Positions 12,746-25,400 of a DNA stretch of 64,000 nucleotides are shown piece by piece. This stretch comes from Platerodrilus igneus (lineage: Eukaryota > Arthropoda > Insecta > Coleoptera > Lycidae): positions 3,218,501-3,282,500 of the forward strand of contig JARFIW010000003.1 of the NCBI GenBank assembly GCA_036346225.1, read 5' to 3'. How positions within the stretch are numbered: the stretch's first letter is position 1; the number at the start of each line of letters is the position of its first letter. The notes under the pieces are model-generated. The model saw only the letters and a program-made list of their open reading frames with translations. It had not been told where the DNA came from and made no database searches. Both the position numbers and the translations under genes were made by a program.

Positions 12746-13689
12746 GAGGCGGGCTTAATGGTATAAATAAGTGGGTCGTGTGCACGCATCGCATGTTGTG
12801 CTACGGATATATGAAAATTAATACCACCCTATCTGTATCCAAATTAATGTTGTACAAGCAAGTTATTTGTAATGCACGCCGCAGCTGCGCTAAACGATTC
12901 CTACACTTATAAACATGGAAATTTGAAGCTTTTTTATCTTTATTTTAGACTTTACCTCATGCACGGTTTCTTGAATAGCTATTAATTATCTATAGTTTGC
13001 AAACAATTATTAAATGCAGCGGTATACTAATGAATTTGATGTATTTGGCAAAATGGTAGGAGGAGCTTAGTACCCAACTGAACAAAAGTAATCCTACTTT
13101 TATACCACTTGCCCACCCGGGTTTACATACATTTGTTTTACACCACGAGAACTTAAGCTTAGGAGGCGTCAATTTTAAAAAATCTCATAAACGTCCAATT
13201 ATCTTGAAAACCTTGCTACTTTTACCGAGTATGAATGTATATTTTCTGAACACTCATGAAACCCTCCATCCACAGCTAAAGGGTTATTCACTATTTACCG
13301 GACACGCTGTATATTACTACGTATAATGTGTATATCAAGATTCAATATTTAAATTAAGTCCCGGAAATTATTACAAATGCTAAATTTTCTTTATTTATTG
13401 GCTATAATAAGTTAAAATACCTACATTAACCTTGATAATATAATAAAGGAGACACTAAAAATAAGGTTGTTAATTTTTTGTTGCACATTACATCATAACA
13501 GTTAATGAAACAAGTTTTTGCATAACCAGAGTAATAACATACAAATGTTACATTATTTATTTACCTTCTAGATTTTGAACTGGACTGAAATTAATTTACT
13601 GCATGTAAAGAGCACTTTGTTTCTGTGAATGTACCTTATATCTTAAAAAAAATTAACGGTAATGTTTTTAATTTAAATATCATAATATA
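12746..13689. other. No gene seen
   Basis: AT-rich sequence between a SINE and a non-LTR fragment. The open frame that crosses the SINE (12628-12912) is not supported as a gene. Confidence 0.4.
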
Positions 13690-14060
13690 ATATGAAATAC
13701 GGGCAGTAGGAAAAGCAGACAGAAAAACGATGGCAGCCTTTTGGAATGTTGTGCTTCAGATGTATGAGGATGATAGCATGGTCAGACAAAGTTAATAACA
13801 TATAGGTTATAGAAATAGTAGACGGACAAGGATATCTGTGGAAAAATAATAGGAGATATAGAAGGGCAGAATACGTTCTAAGGCGTTTTTGGGGAATAGT
13901 ACGGGATATATTACAAGCAGAGATAGGAAAACGAGAGAGATGCAGACTTAGATCAGATAGTGATAGATGCAGATTATGCAAATTTCAAGGAAATGTGTAG
14001 GTTAGTTCAGAAAAGGAAACAATGAGGGTACGCGTCTAACCAGTTCCAGGACTGAAGACC
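13690..14060 (+). pseudogene. 3' fragment of an element-B-type non-LTR retrotransposon
   Basis: Nucleotide-level relative of 9520-9900: it repeats the stretch from the GGGCAGTAGGAAAAGCAGAC region through TGGTCAGACAAAGTTAA and the final coding words before GAACCAGTTCC-like sequence. It is 5'-truncated, as expected for incomplete reverse transcription, and contains stops in all frames. Confidence 0.75.
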
Positions 14061-14309
14061 CAATGATGATGATTATAAAATATCTAATTACGTTTTCACA
14101 AATGCAAAATTAACCTAAATTCAATAGTAGCATACACTAACAAACCTAACAACAAATTAGTAGCTAAGTTGTGGGTAAATAAAGAAAAATGGATTAATCG
14201 TGTGATATTCCATTTTTGAAGGTATTTTGAAACCGGAAAAAAAACGGCACAGAAGGTGTTTAATATTTTAAACTGCATTCCAATATTGGCATTTTAAATC
14301 CACAACACT

Positions 14310-14889
14310 TAAATTTCTCTTCTTCACCACTGTTGATGCGAGTTAAGGTTCGGGCCTTGGAAGCTGCGTTTTTAAAAAACACTTCCAAAACTTAACAAAT
14401 TTATTTTAATTGTTACAGAAATTAATGTGGAATTTTGACAAACGGATTTTAACTTTAAATCAAAATAAATAAATTAATTGAACTAATATTGTGAGTCGCT
14501 TGAGCAAACTGCAATGTTAAAACTGAATACTTTGACTGGCTGCCGGGTCCTTGAGCTCCCGGGCTTTTTATATGTTTCTACCCTCTCATATGACTGTGGG
14601 AACTTGCAAATGTCATGTCTGCTTTACTCTTAATTCTATACTTTGTTACATTGTTACAATCTTAATTTCTAAGTAATCACGGTACCTGACCGTCTGTGGC
14701 CTGACATCTTCAGTGTCACTATCGTCTCGGATACAAAGTTGCGCAACCGTTCTCATGAACTGTTAATAACCTGTCTGGTTTATTCTTGTACTACATTGTT
14801 GCAATTGACTTATGATTTCTTTAACAATTTCTAATAATTACCTACTAGATTCTATTATTTAATATATAGATAAATTTGGGGATACATAA
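14310..14889 (-). repeat. Possible 3' LTR beside the envelope-like fragment
   Basis: On the minus strand a purine tract GGGAGAGG (14890-14897) lies just after the envelope-like frame, where a polypurine tract would precede a 3' LTR. The next 500-600 bp are non-coding. No partner LTR is present in the window, so the far boundary is a guess. Confidence 0.3.
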
Positions 14890-14949
14890 CCTCTCCCAAT
14901 ATAAATGAAAAATTAAGGTTTTACTTAATTTTTAAATTCATAAGATTCA

Positions 14950-15687
14950 TTATTTAAAATTAATTGTTTCTAAGGGTACACTTATAGTTTCTTTATTTCT
15001 CTTTGTTTCCTTAAATCTAAAACTGTTTTCTTTATTCTTATATCTAAGATACATTTTGTAAAATACATATATAATTAGAAAATTTATTAGAATGATTAAC
15101 ACAATTGTCCAAACGCTTATATTGTCATAGTGTAACTTGGGCACTTTGAGTTCACTTAAATGTTCTTTGTAGTTTTCTATTAATTTCATGGCGTGGTTGA
15201 GGTCGTCTAAGTCTAGATGCTCTAGCTGCATGGGTTTCTTGACTATTTCTTCGTCTTCTTGTTGTTCTATCTTGACTGTAGTTCCGGTAGGTTTGCGAGT
15301 TTTTTCGTTGCTATGGTCTTGATAGGCTCTGATTATTTCGTCTTTCAATTTTAGATAGCAGTCTTCTTTAATGGTGATTAATTTGTTTCCGGTTAGTGCT
15401 AGGTTATTTGCATCTTGATTGCAGTGGATGGTTGCTATTACTTCTGTTGGGAAAATGGCGATCCATTTGTTTTCTGTAACCTTTTGAATTTTCACGGATT
15501 TTGCTTCACAGTTTTCGTAATGATTTGAAAATTTTAATAGTTGTACTTTGTAAGGGCTGTTTTCTTGAATGGTTGTTGTTGTCAACGATTGGCATAAATA
15601 TTGGTTTAGTGTTACTTCGGTACATTTTTCGTTTGTATAACCATACCGCAGTTCATTTAAGAATAGGATTTTGGTATTAGTTTTCAT
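14950..15687 (-). pseudogene. Orphan envelope-like C-terminal fragment (errantivirus/gypsy type)
   Basis: A 245-residue open frame resembling the transmembrane-subunit end of the fusion-type envelope protein of insect errantiviruses. It has a cysteine-bearing ectodomain (HCNQDANNLALTGNKL, then an EDCYLKLKDEI stretch) and a helical juxtamembrane part with LNHAMKLIENYKEHLSELK. One hydrophobic anchor (WTIVLIILINFLIIYVFY, about residues 194-211) follows, then a basic, lysine-rich cytoplasmic tail. Expected gag and pol are absent upstream: at 15690 the sequence becomes unrelated DNA, so it is 5'-truncated. Its start codon is only the first methionine in the frame. The assignment rests on overall layout and hydropathy, not on a found fusion peptide. 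Confidence 0.6.
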
Positions 15688-15689
15688 AA

Positions 15690-16267
15690 TTGTATTAAAT
15701 TAAGTTTTTTATCGTTGTTGATGCATCATTTGGTTCATCTATTTATACAAATAAAAATGTACTTAGTATGTAACAGGATATTAAAATATTCAACAATGCG
15801 ATATTTAGCATTTTCGATAATACACCTATTTTGTGTATTTTGATATCTTTGTTATTTACATTTTATGTATTTGTACGTTTAAGCTGTTCATAATACCGTT
15901 GTTTTATTTTTGTTGTTACTACAAAAATAAATTGTAAGATGAACGACGCACAAACACTTTATACGCAATAATTGTTTACAGGCCTCTTAGTAGTGGCGTC
16001 ACGAAGGAGCTGTGAGGCTTTGTTATATAGGTGGTGTTGGTACAATAGCAAACCTTTGGTATCTTATGAGGAAGGTAATTTCACTCCCAGCTCTTGGTCT
16101 AATAGTTATTTTACTACATTCTGCGCGAATCAGTGAAATATACATACTTATGCAATTAATTATACAAAACAGGTTTCTATGTTGGAAGGTTGGTCCGTAA
16201 TATATATTTTATGATTGTATAATCCTTTAGAATTGATCAATTATAATTATAGTCTTCACTCTTCAGC
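15690..16267 (+). promoter_or_regulatory. Upstream region of the CRAL-TRIO gene, duplicated at 57949-58102
   Basis: From about 16120 to the ATG at 16268 the sequence matches 57949-58102. Shared words include GAATCAGTGAAATATACATA, ACAGGTTTCTATGTTGGAA and GATCAATTATAATTATA. Conservation up to the start codon in both copies suggests a shared 5' untranslated region and core promoter. I cannot place the transcription start. 15690-16120 shows nothing recognisable. Confidence 0.5.
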
Positions 16268-16433
16268 ATGTCTACAACGGCTGCGAAATGTACAACAGAC
16301 ATTCGACCACTCTCAAAAGAACTCCAGGAAAAAGCTAAAAAAGAGCTGAACGAAGATTCTGAACGCATAGCGGATGATATTCAACATTTAAGGGATTGGC
16401 TTAAAAAGCAACCTCATCTTATCGCAAGACAAG
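16268..16433 (+). CDS. CRAL-TRIO gene, exon 1 (start exon)
   Basis: 166 bp from ATG to the donor AAG|GTAACA (phase 1). It encodes 55 residues beginning MSTTAAKC and continuing through ERIADDIQHLRDWLKKQPHL, the helical CRAL-TRIO N-domain. The leftover G joins AT of exon 2 to give an aspartate. A near-identical exon is at 58103-58268. Confidence 0.9.
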
Positions 16434-19400
16434 GTAACAAATTATAATTATTACCATTATTTGTGTATTTATTATACTGTTAGATCGTTATTAAGCGTCT
16501 GAAATGTCATTTTGTTTTAAAGTAAGCTGTTAGGTGGTCAATGCGATCGACCCAAATTGTTTGATATCTAACCCAAAGAAATCACCCCTTCAGAGGAAAA
16601 CATATGAAGCTGGCAATTACTAGTAAATTAATTTTTTACAGTTTAGTTACTTTCCGTAAATAATCTCACTCGTCCAGCGATTCCGCTAAATAAAATTTTT
16701 TATTAACGTTAAAGAAAGTATTTTAATATAGTTGGTTTTATAATCTCATTTATTTATTTTTTATTTATTTATTTATTTTACAATCATTACTAACGGGTTA
16801 CCTGAAGAGGTTGAAACTGTTATTGCTGTAACTGAATCTCAGGTAGGCTCGTTATCAGTGGCACATGTAAATAAAAACAGAATTCGAAGGCAAATTTAAC
16901 GCTATAAACCATATAAACGTGTACAAAAACAAGCTTCTACACTAAAATATCAACGCGTATAAAAACACAAGGTACATACAACATAGGAGTGTGTCGTGGT
17001 CGCATCAATTATTATAAAAACAATTAATATGCTACTTTATCAACTAACGATGCCCGGACGAAGCCCTTTAGCATCTACCCTAGCAGACGTTCATTCCTCG
17101 ACTGACCCTCTCTTTTTCTACCCCACTCATTGTCTTCGAGTCTGGAACCACCACATAACCCCCCTACTTAAATCGAAATCACATAATTTAGGTAGAAACA
17201 AGAATACAATGATGTGTAATAATAATTGTGAATAGAATAATCTACACCAATCAAAATAAACAAAAAAACCATTAAAATATTATAGGCATCATGAATTCAA
17301 CCATGACGTAAGAAAAACAGGAGGAACAATTTAAAGCTCTTTCCTTCGAACATCCAAAGGCGTGGCAGCTTTATATCTCTTAAGATTGATCACGTTCCGC
17401 CGTGACAATTCGTTGCCTTGCGAGTCGCCAATTATATAAGAATTTGGCCCAGCCTGACGCAATACATAAAAGGGCCCCTCATATAATAGGAAGAACTTTT
17501 TGATGCATTTATCCGCCGCAGCTGACATATAATGAGTTCTAGCTAGAACTTGATCCCCTTCCTTAAAAATAACCGTACAGATTCCTGCATTAATTTTGTC
17601 AGCCCTACGCTGAGCCTTGGATTTTTACCTTTTGTAGGCCGATTGCCAAATGGTCTCCCGCGACGGTTCCGCAGTAGAGACCGCCGGAAAATTGATATAT
17701 TTCTCTATGGGATTAATGTCTATCACTCCCATCTGTAATACCTGTCTCTTTTTAAACTGAAGCAGCAGTGTCCTTAGAGTAGGTGGATTAATGAAATCTT
17801 TCTGCATTCTAGGCCAGTAGAAAAACTGACGCATATTCGAATACGTTTTGGTTTTTCCAAAATGTTCCATATTATTGTGATGTGCCCAAACCAGATCTCG
17901 CACCTGGGTTTTTGGTACGCATGACTTAAATCCCGACTCGAAATTATTTCCCCGTTTAAACAGTATCCCTTTCTGTACCACAAAACTATTCTCTGCTTTA
18001 ACCGATTTCTTCGATATACGCCCGTTTACTGTTTCTACTCCCCAAATATTCACATTTTTCCTTACCCACTCTTCGCCTTTCTGAACCTCCTTATAGTTCG
18101 TATTTGCTACGGTTCTTTTCGCAACCACTAAAAATTCATCTTCGCTATAGCTATGGCGAGCTTCCGACATTTCTTTTATTGCCCCTTTAATTCCTCCTGA
18201 CGGCATTGTAACAAATTCACCACGATTTATACTCAAATTAGTGTTGCTGATTTTAGGTTTAATATTTAAGGTATGAGTATAACCTTCATGCCAAAACTGC
18301 AATATTTCTTCTTTAAAATTTACTGCTACCTGACATTTAAACATCCAATTCGACCCTAGTAACATGTCGCAATTTAAACCAGGTATAACTAAACACACAA
18401 CGTCCATTTCTACGTCTCCTGCTCTAACAGGCAAACTTACTTGAGATTTAACGCGTTACGGTCTACCCCCCACAGCAACGGCTATCGATACATTGGTAAC
18501 CGGTAGGATAGGAATCTTCATTCCTTTCCCTGTCAGCTTATTATAAAAAGTCTCGGACACGGCACACATGTCCGAGCCACTATTCACTAATGCGTCCACT
18601 CTTTCCGTTTCTACCAACATTGACACCGTTGGCGCAATTATTTCACGATTTTCTGATTTGCTTTCAGAACCGGTTAAAATGTTTTCCATATCTTTATCAA
18701 AGGAAGTTATATAATTTACGTTCAAATTAGGCGAGTCACCATTTTGTTTGTTCGCATAATTTTGGTTTCTGAATGGCGGCTGCCTGTTTGATTCGTCGCC
18801 ACCGGCGGTATAGTTATCTCGACTCGGATTAATTTCTCGTGTCGGCGGCTTATTCATAATTCTGGATAACCCCCCAGAATAAGGGTCGTCGATTCTTTGT
18901 AAAAATTCCTTTACTGTGTCCGACGTGTGGAACCCATTTGTAATTATTCCACGTTGAACGTTCGCTGAAAAATGCTTCAAAAGCATACTTATTAATTTGT
19001 CGTCAGATATTTTTCCGGTTAAAAATCCCGCTTGATGCACCAAATTTAAAAAATACTCCTCTCTACTGCCGGACTGATAACGACCGTAGTTAAGTTCCAT
19101 GAACATCTCTCCCTGGTTTTCTAAATTTCAGAATCTTTCTTGAAATGCGCCCCTAAAATCATCAAAAGTTCTAAAACTATTCTCTTTAATCGACGCCCAT
19201 TCTGCCGTTGTACCCCTAAGACAATTTAACGTCAGACCCTTCTTGTGTTGCTCAGGCACTCCGGCCTCCTCTAGTGTTTTATTTAATTTTTTCAAAAACC
19301 CCATTGGGCGAGTCTTTGAATTGGGGTAAAAACTTAAATTATTACCCCCCAATTCCCTCCAATTTGACAAATAGCTTTTATCATTAAGTTTTGGCAATCC

Positions 19401-22400
19401 GCTCGGAAACGAACCACTCGACGGCGGAATGAAATTCTTTGTTTCAGAAATAATTATTTTATTAGTTTTAATTTTTGACTCTGCAGTGTTCAAATAATCG
19501 ACATTAGATACCAAGTTGCTGACAGTATCGCGAAGTTCTGCCATACCCGTAGTTAATTTTAAAATTATGTTTTCTAAATCGACGGTTTTTGACTCCACGG
19601 AATAATTCTTTTTTATTACCTTTACTTTTCGACATTCTCAACGGTTATTATCTTAATTAAACTCTTTGGCAAACTGTTTATACAAATTGCTAATCGCAGA
19701 GTTAGTTAATGATAATAACAATTACTAGTCAATAAAAAAATTTTCATTAACCAACAAGTTATTGCATCGATTGTATCCGCGAATATTCAATAACCTCAGA
19801 TATTAATATCATCATATCAAATAGCCCTTTCCACCTAGACAACCTCTAATATTCTACTTCAAAATAAACGCCAAATACCACTATCCTTGCAATGTACGTT
19901 ATAAGAAAATAAACGATCTCACCAAACGTGAAGTATTCCGCTACAACAGGTTATCAGTTTGAAGGGAAGCTGCAGGAAATCAGCACTTTCTCACCTACTA
20001 TACGTATCTTCGTGAAGCGGTTATGCCAACATTATAGTGCATTATACATTCGGTAACACTATTTTATTCGGTTGGTTATGTTATTTTGTTTTTTGTAGTA
20101 CAAATGTTTACGAATTTAATCACACGGCCACCCTACAGTCCACGTTGGGCGCCAGATGAAGAGGCTGAAACTGTTATTGCTGTAATTGAAATCTCAGGTG
20201 GGCTCTTTATCAGTGGCAAGTGTAAATAAAAGCAGAATTCGAATGCAAATTTATTGCTATAAACATATAAACGTGTACAAAACAAGCTTCTACACTAAAC
20301 TATCAACGCGTATAAAAACACAAAGTACCTACAACACAGGAGTGTGTTGTAGTCGCACCAATTATTATAAAAACAATGAATATGCTACTCTATCAACTAA
20401 CGATGCCCGGACGGAGCCCTTTAGCATCTACCCTAGCAGACATCCATTCCCCGACTGACCCTCTTTCTCTCTCTCTTTCTCTCTCTACCCCACTTATTAT
20501 TTTCGAGTCTGGAACCACCACATACCCCAATTACAGGTGGTTTACATAAATATTAGATTCGAAGAAAAATATATTAAGTTAGGTAGATACACAAATCAAA
20601 ATCATACAAAGTGCATATGTTAGTATAAAAAGTTATAAACAATAATTAATTAAAATGCATTTTCAAAAATAATTTTTAATATTTTCCCAAAAGTGTTAGC
20701 ATGGATATTATCACATTGACCAGCAATCTTATTAAATTCACTGCAAATAACTGATATTGGGAAGTTTAATAATAGATTAGTATTATGTGTTACTGTATAA
20801 AAAGTAATACGCTGCCTGGAGTTTAGACGAGGAACTAAAAATTGAAGCTTCATCAAAAGAGAAGGACAATCTAACTTATTGTGAAAAATGTTAAACAAAA
20901 ATATAGTAGCAGCCAGTACTCTACGAAAATGCAACGATGTTAAGTTAAATCTATTAAGTAACAATATACTCCCTCAGATATAAAATATATAAATTTTGAG
21001 AATCTTTTTTGGAGTTTTCCCACAAATTGTATATGTACACTGTACAATGGATACCAAATAATTGAACCGTATTCAAGGTAAGAGCGAGCTAAAGAACAGT
21101 ATATAAATAAAAGCGTTGACAGACTAAAATCTCTACAATTCCTATATATAAACCATATGTTCTAATGGCTTAAGATATCACGTTCGCTACATGATCCTAG
21201 AAATCAAGGTTAGACTTGAAAGTAACACCCAATTCCATAATTATTTTCCAACGGTTGAGTACCACATCGTCTACTCGATATGGATATGATATATTGTGCT
21301 TCTTTTTATAGAAACAGACAACTAAGCATTTGTTGAGATTTAGGTAAAGTTTGTTCTTTAGACACCGGCGATTGAGGGAATTCAAACATTCTTGAATATA
21401 CACTGTATCGTTAAGCGACTGAATTTCTAGATAGATTTTTAGATCATCAGCAAATAATAGACTATTGGTATCAACAGGGAGAGGACGCGGCATATTCTAC
21501 TATCGCTTCCCGTCCTAAACGGCCGCAATAAATAAATGTGCTACGCTTCGCTATATTTACAAGGTAAGTGCTTTGAAGTTTTCGTTGTTTATTATCAACA
21601 TTTGCGTATACAATGTTCACTTTTCTCTACCACTGTTAGTTATCGATATACCGCCGCACCATTATAGTCGCAGAAACAATTCCCACGAATTAATGGATTA
21701 TACAAGTCTCCATTTAAGGACAATGATGGCCTTTTAAGAGTCGGAAGTGGATTGCTCTCTTCTCGTTTTCAATTTAATATCAAGCACCCACGCTTGTTGC
21801 CTATAAAGTTTCATTTAACAAAACTCATTTTTGTTTATGAGCACCTACGTTTATTTCATGCAGGTCCACCGATTACTACTAGCTACTATAAGGCAGGCAC
21901 AATGGCCTATTAACGGCAGAAATCTAGCAAAGACAACAGTTTACAATTGTGTAATTTTGGTTGCAGATTTAAATCCAATACAGTACAGTCCACTATGGGC
22001 AATCTTCCCGTAGAAACAGTTTCACAAACTTTTCCATTTCAGTTTTGCGGAGTAGACTATGCAGGTTCATTCCAATTGAAAGATAGAGAAGACAAAAGCG
22101 CAAAATTTTTTAAATGTTACAGTTCCCTTTTCATTTGTTTTGCCGTTAACGCAATTCATCTTGAGTTAGTCTCAGACCTTAGAACAGATTCATTTCTAGC
22201 AGCACTTACGAGATTTTGTGCAAGGCGTGGCAAGCCAAGTCAAATATTTTCAGTTAATGACACTAATTTTGATGGTGCTAAAAATAAACTACAATTACTA
22301 TATCGTTTTTTAAACGAGAACAATGAAACATTCGCTCAACTAGCAAGAAAAGATAATGTTTCATGGCTGCTTAACCACCCTACTCTCCAGACTTCCGTGG

Positions 22401-25400
22401 ATTATTGGAAGCTAGTGTAAAAAGTGTTAAATTTAATTTGAAACGCGTTTTAATGAATACGGCTTTAACATTTGAAGAATTTTACACCTTGCTAACTCAA
22501 ATAGAAGCAACTTTGAATTCTCGACCTTTTGTATCAATATCAAGTGATGCAAATGATCTCACTCTTTTAACGCCAACACATTCTCTTATTGGACGTTTAT
22601 ACTCTTCACTGTCAGATCCAGATTTGGCATATTTTAATTCTAATAGATCATTAAGATATCAAATGTTACAACAATATATAACAGTTTTGGCGAAGGTAGT
22701 CAGTTGAATATATTAGGGAATTGCAAGAAAAGATTCCGTTTAAGAAAAAGAAGCAAACATTGTTATTGGTTCATTAGTAATGATCACCAAATAAATGGTT
22801 ACTTGGGAGAGTTGCTTGCTTGCATCCTGGAAAAGATAGAATTACTGTGTAGCTACAATCCAGACTTTGAAAGGAGAGACAAAAGAACAGTTACTAAGTT
22901 GTGTCCACTTCCTTTGGAAGATTAAATAGTGAAGTAGACGCCAAGTGTTATTGTTGACTTTATTCGTAAGTATCTGTATATAGTTATCTATGTATCTGTG
23001 TATAGTTACTATGTATACTATCATTTGTAGAAGTTCAATTAATATTTCAATATTATGGCAGCCCTTCAAGTTGAGGAGCATGTTCGCTCCACTTTCATTG
23101 TTTATAAATTATACAGCACGTATGCTACAAAAATACTTTACTGTGTTAGATTGTAAGTCTGGCTACCTTACATGTGATTTTCTAATGCTCCACCCGAAGA
23201 CACTACATTGGCCAGGATGCGAGTTTTTTTACCTGGAAAATTTGGAATTTTGCCAAACCCTTGCTGTTCCAATCAAGGTAGGGTTCTTTAACGTACGTGA
23301 CAACACTTACACATGGGACTTCCATTTTACCTCTCATCCGAACGAGGGTGTATTTAGTGAAAAATGCTCGCCTAACATTTTTCAAGCGGACCGTGTCGGG
23401 ATTCGAACCCGGAACCTTGGGCGTAGTAGTCACACAGGTCTGGCTACCATCAAATCACAGTGTCGGAAGAATCTGTCCAATTACTGCGTTTATTACACCC
23501 AAAGGAAAATTTGAGTACCAAAAAACTCGTTTGGTCTGATGGAACGCACCGTATGTTTTCCAACACGCGTTGAACGCTGGGTGAACTTGACTTAAGATTT
23601 AAAGAAGCGGTCGTGTATTTAGACGACGTGCTGATAGCCTCAGAAACTATTGAGGATGGTCTCAGAACATTGCCACTTATACTGTCTAGACTGCAAAATC
23701 ATGGCGTATGCCTCAATCTGGAGAAATTCCATTTTCTAACTTAGGAAATTGATTACCAGGGGTATATTGTTAAAAATGGTGAAGTGAGACCTAGTCCAAC
23801 AAAGGTACTAGCAATCCAAACCTTTCCCATACCAAAAATGTCCACCGAATACGGCAATTTTTAGAATTAGTTGGGCACTTTCAAAAATTTGTATCTCACT
23901 TTTACAAAAATCAAAACCCATAACTGAACTTCTAAGGAAAGGTTAAGTGTGGGTATGGTCAACAAAACAAAAAAGTGCGTACGAATGCTTTAAAACTTAT
24001 ACAACAATTGCTCCAATTTTGACATTGTTTGAGCCTCACAAAGAAATTGTCCTCTATACTAATGCCAATGGAGTCGGTTTGGCCGGAGTATTAGTACAAG
24101 TTGAAGAGGCACGTGAAAAGCAATAGGGTATTATAGCAAAACCACCTCTCCTGCGATATCACTCTTTCCAATTGCAGGTCTGTGCTATAGTTCGGAGTGT
24201 CAAACGATTTGGACATTATTTGATTGGAGTACAGTTTAATATATATACCGATTGTGCAGTTGTAAAAAGCGCTATGATTAAAAAAGATTTAAATCGTCAC
24301 ATAGAGATGGATCCTTGATCTGCAAGAATATCATTTTGAAATTGTGCACAGACCTGGAAATCGAATGGGTCACGTAGAAACCCTGGTGTAGAAGGTGTAT
24401 AAGGAGTATATGCTGCCGTAATCACTGAACATGAATGACTTTTACCGGCACAGAAAGTCGATAAAAAGCTATTAAAAGAGTAATTCAGTCTGGGGAACGA
24501 CATGCTAACAAAGCGATATTCAATGACTACAATCTGCCTAGAGGCATAGTTTTCCGTAGAACTGAACACGAAGATCGTACTGTTCTTCCTAAAGCGTGTC
24601 GGTGAGGAAGTTTTAAGATGCAACCACGACGATATAGGTCACTTTGCGCCCGATAAGACGTTTGAAAGAATTGCTAACAGTTTCTGGTTTCCTAAAATGC
24701 GCAGATTTATAAAAAAGCATGTACAGGCATGTATAAATTGCATGTATCACAAAGTTCCATCTGGAAAACGACCAGGATACTTGCACCCAATAAAGAAAAT
24801 CCCTCGTCCATTTCATACCATTCATGTGGATCATTTAAGGAAGGAAATAGTTATGTCATGATTACTATCAATGCTTTCACGAAATTTTGTTTTATTAAAC
24901 CTGCGAAAAGTACTAAAACTAAGCATGTGATGGAAGAGTGCCTAAGCGTGTAATTGGCGTTTGAGGCATGGCGTTTGCAGCTATAAAGTTTAAAAGGTTT
25001 TGCAATGAAAGGCAAATACAATTGCACCACAATGCCGTCGGGGTTGTTCCCTGGACATTAAATAGTCGTCGGGTAAACTATCCCTGGGCCGTTGTTACGC
25101 CGTCGGGATTGTTCCCTGGACATTAAATTGTCGTCGGGTAAACTATTCCTCGGTCGTTGATATGCCGTCGGGATTGCTTCTTGGACATAAAATTGTCGTC
25201 TGGTAAACTATCCCTGAGCCGTTGTTGCGCCGTCAGGATTGTTTCCTGGACATTAAATTGTCGTCAGGTAAACTCTCCCTGGGTCGTTGTTACGTTGTCG
25301 GGATTGTTCCCTGGACATTAAATTATCATCGGGTAAACTCTCTCTGGGTCGTTGTTACGCCGTTGGGATTATCTTTGTTCCCTAAACATTAGATTGTCGT

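Larger units (their letters stand above)
16803..20522 (-). mobile_element. Ty3/gypsy-type LTR retrotransposon, internally deleted, with 4-bp target duplication
   Basis: A complete insertion of 3,720 bp reading on the minus strand. LTRs are 16803-17155 and 20157-20522, both starting TGAAGAGG and ending CCACCACA on the + strand. The target duplication is TACC (16799-16802 and 20523-20526). The unoccupied site GGTTACCCCAATT survives at 62473-62485 in the duplicated intron, which proves the boundaries. Inside are gag, a protease region and a partial integrase; RT, RNase H and the integrase core are missing, so it could only move with help from another element. Confidence 0.92.

Noticed and set aside
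16012..16200. 62-residue frame upstream of the CRAL-TRIO start
   Set aside because: It lies in the presumed promoter/5' untranslated region and is not kept as an open frame in the duplicate at 57949-58100.
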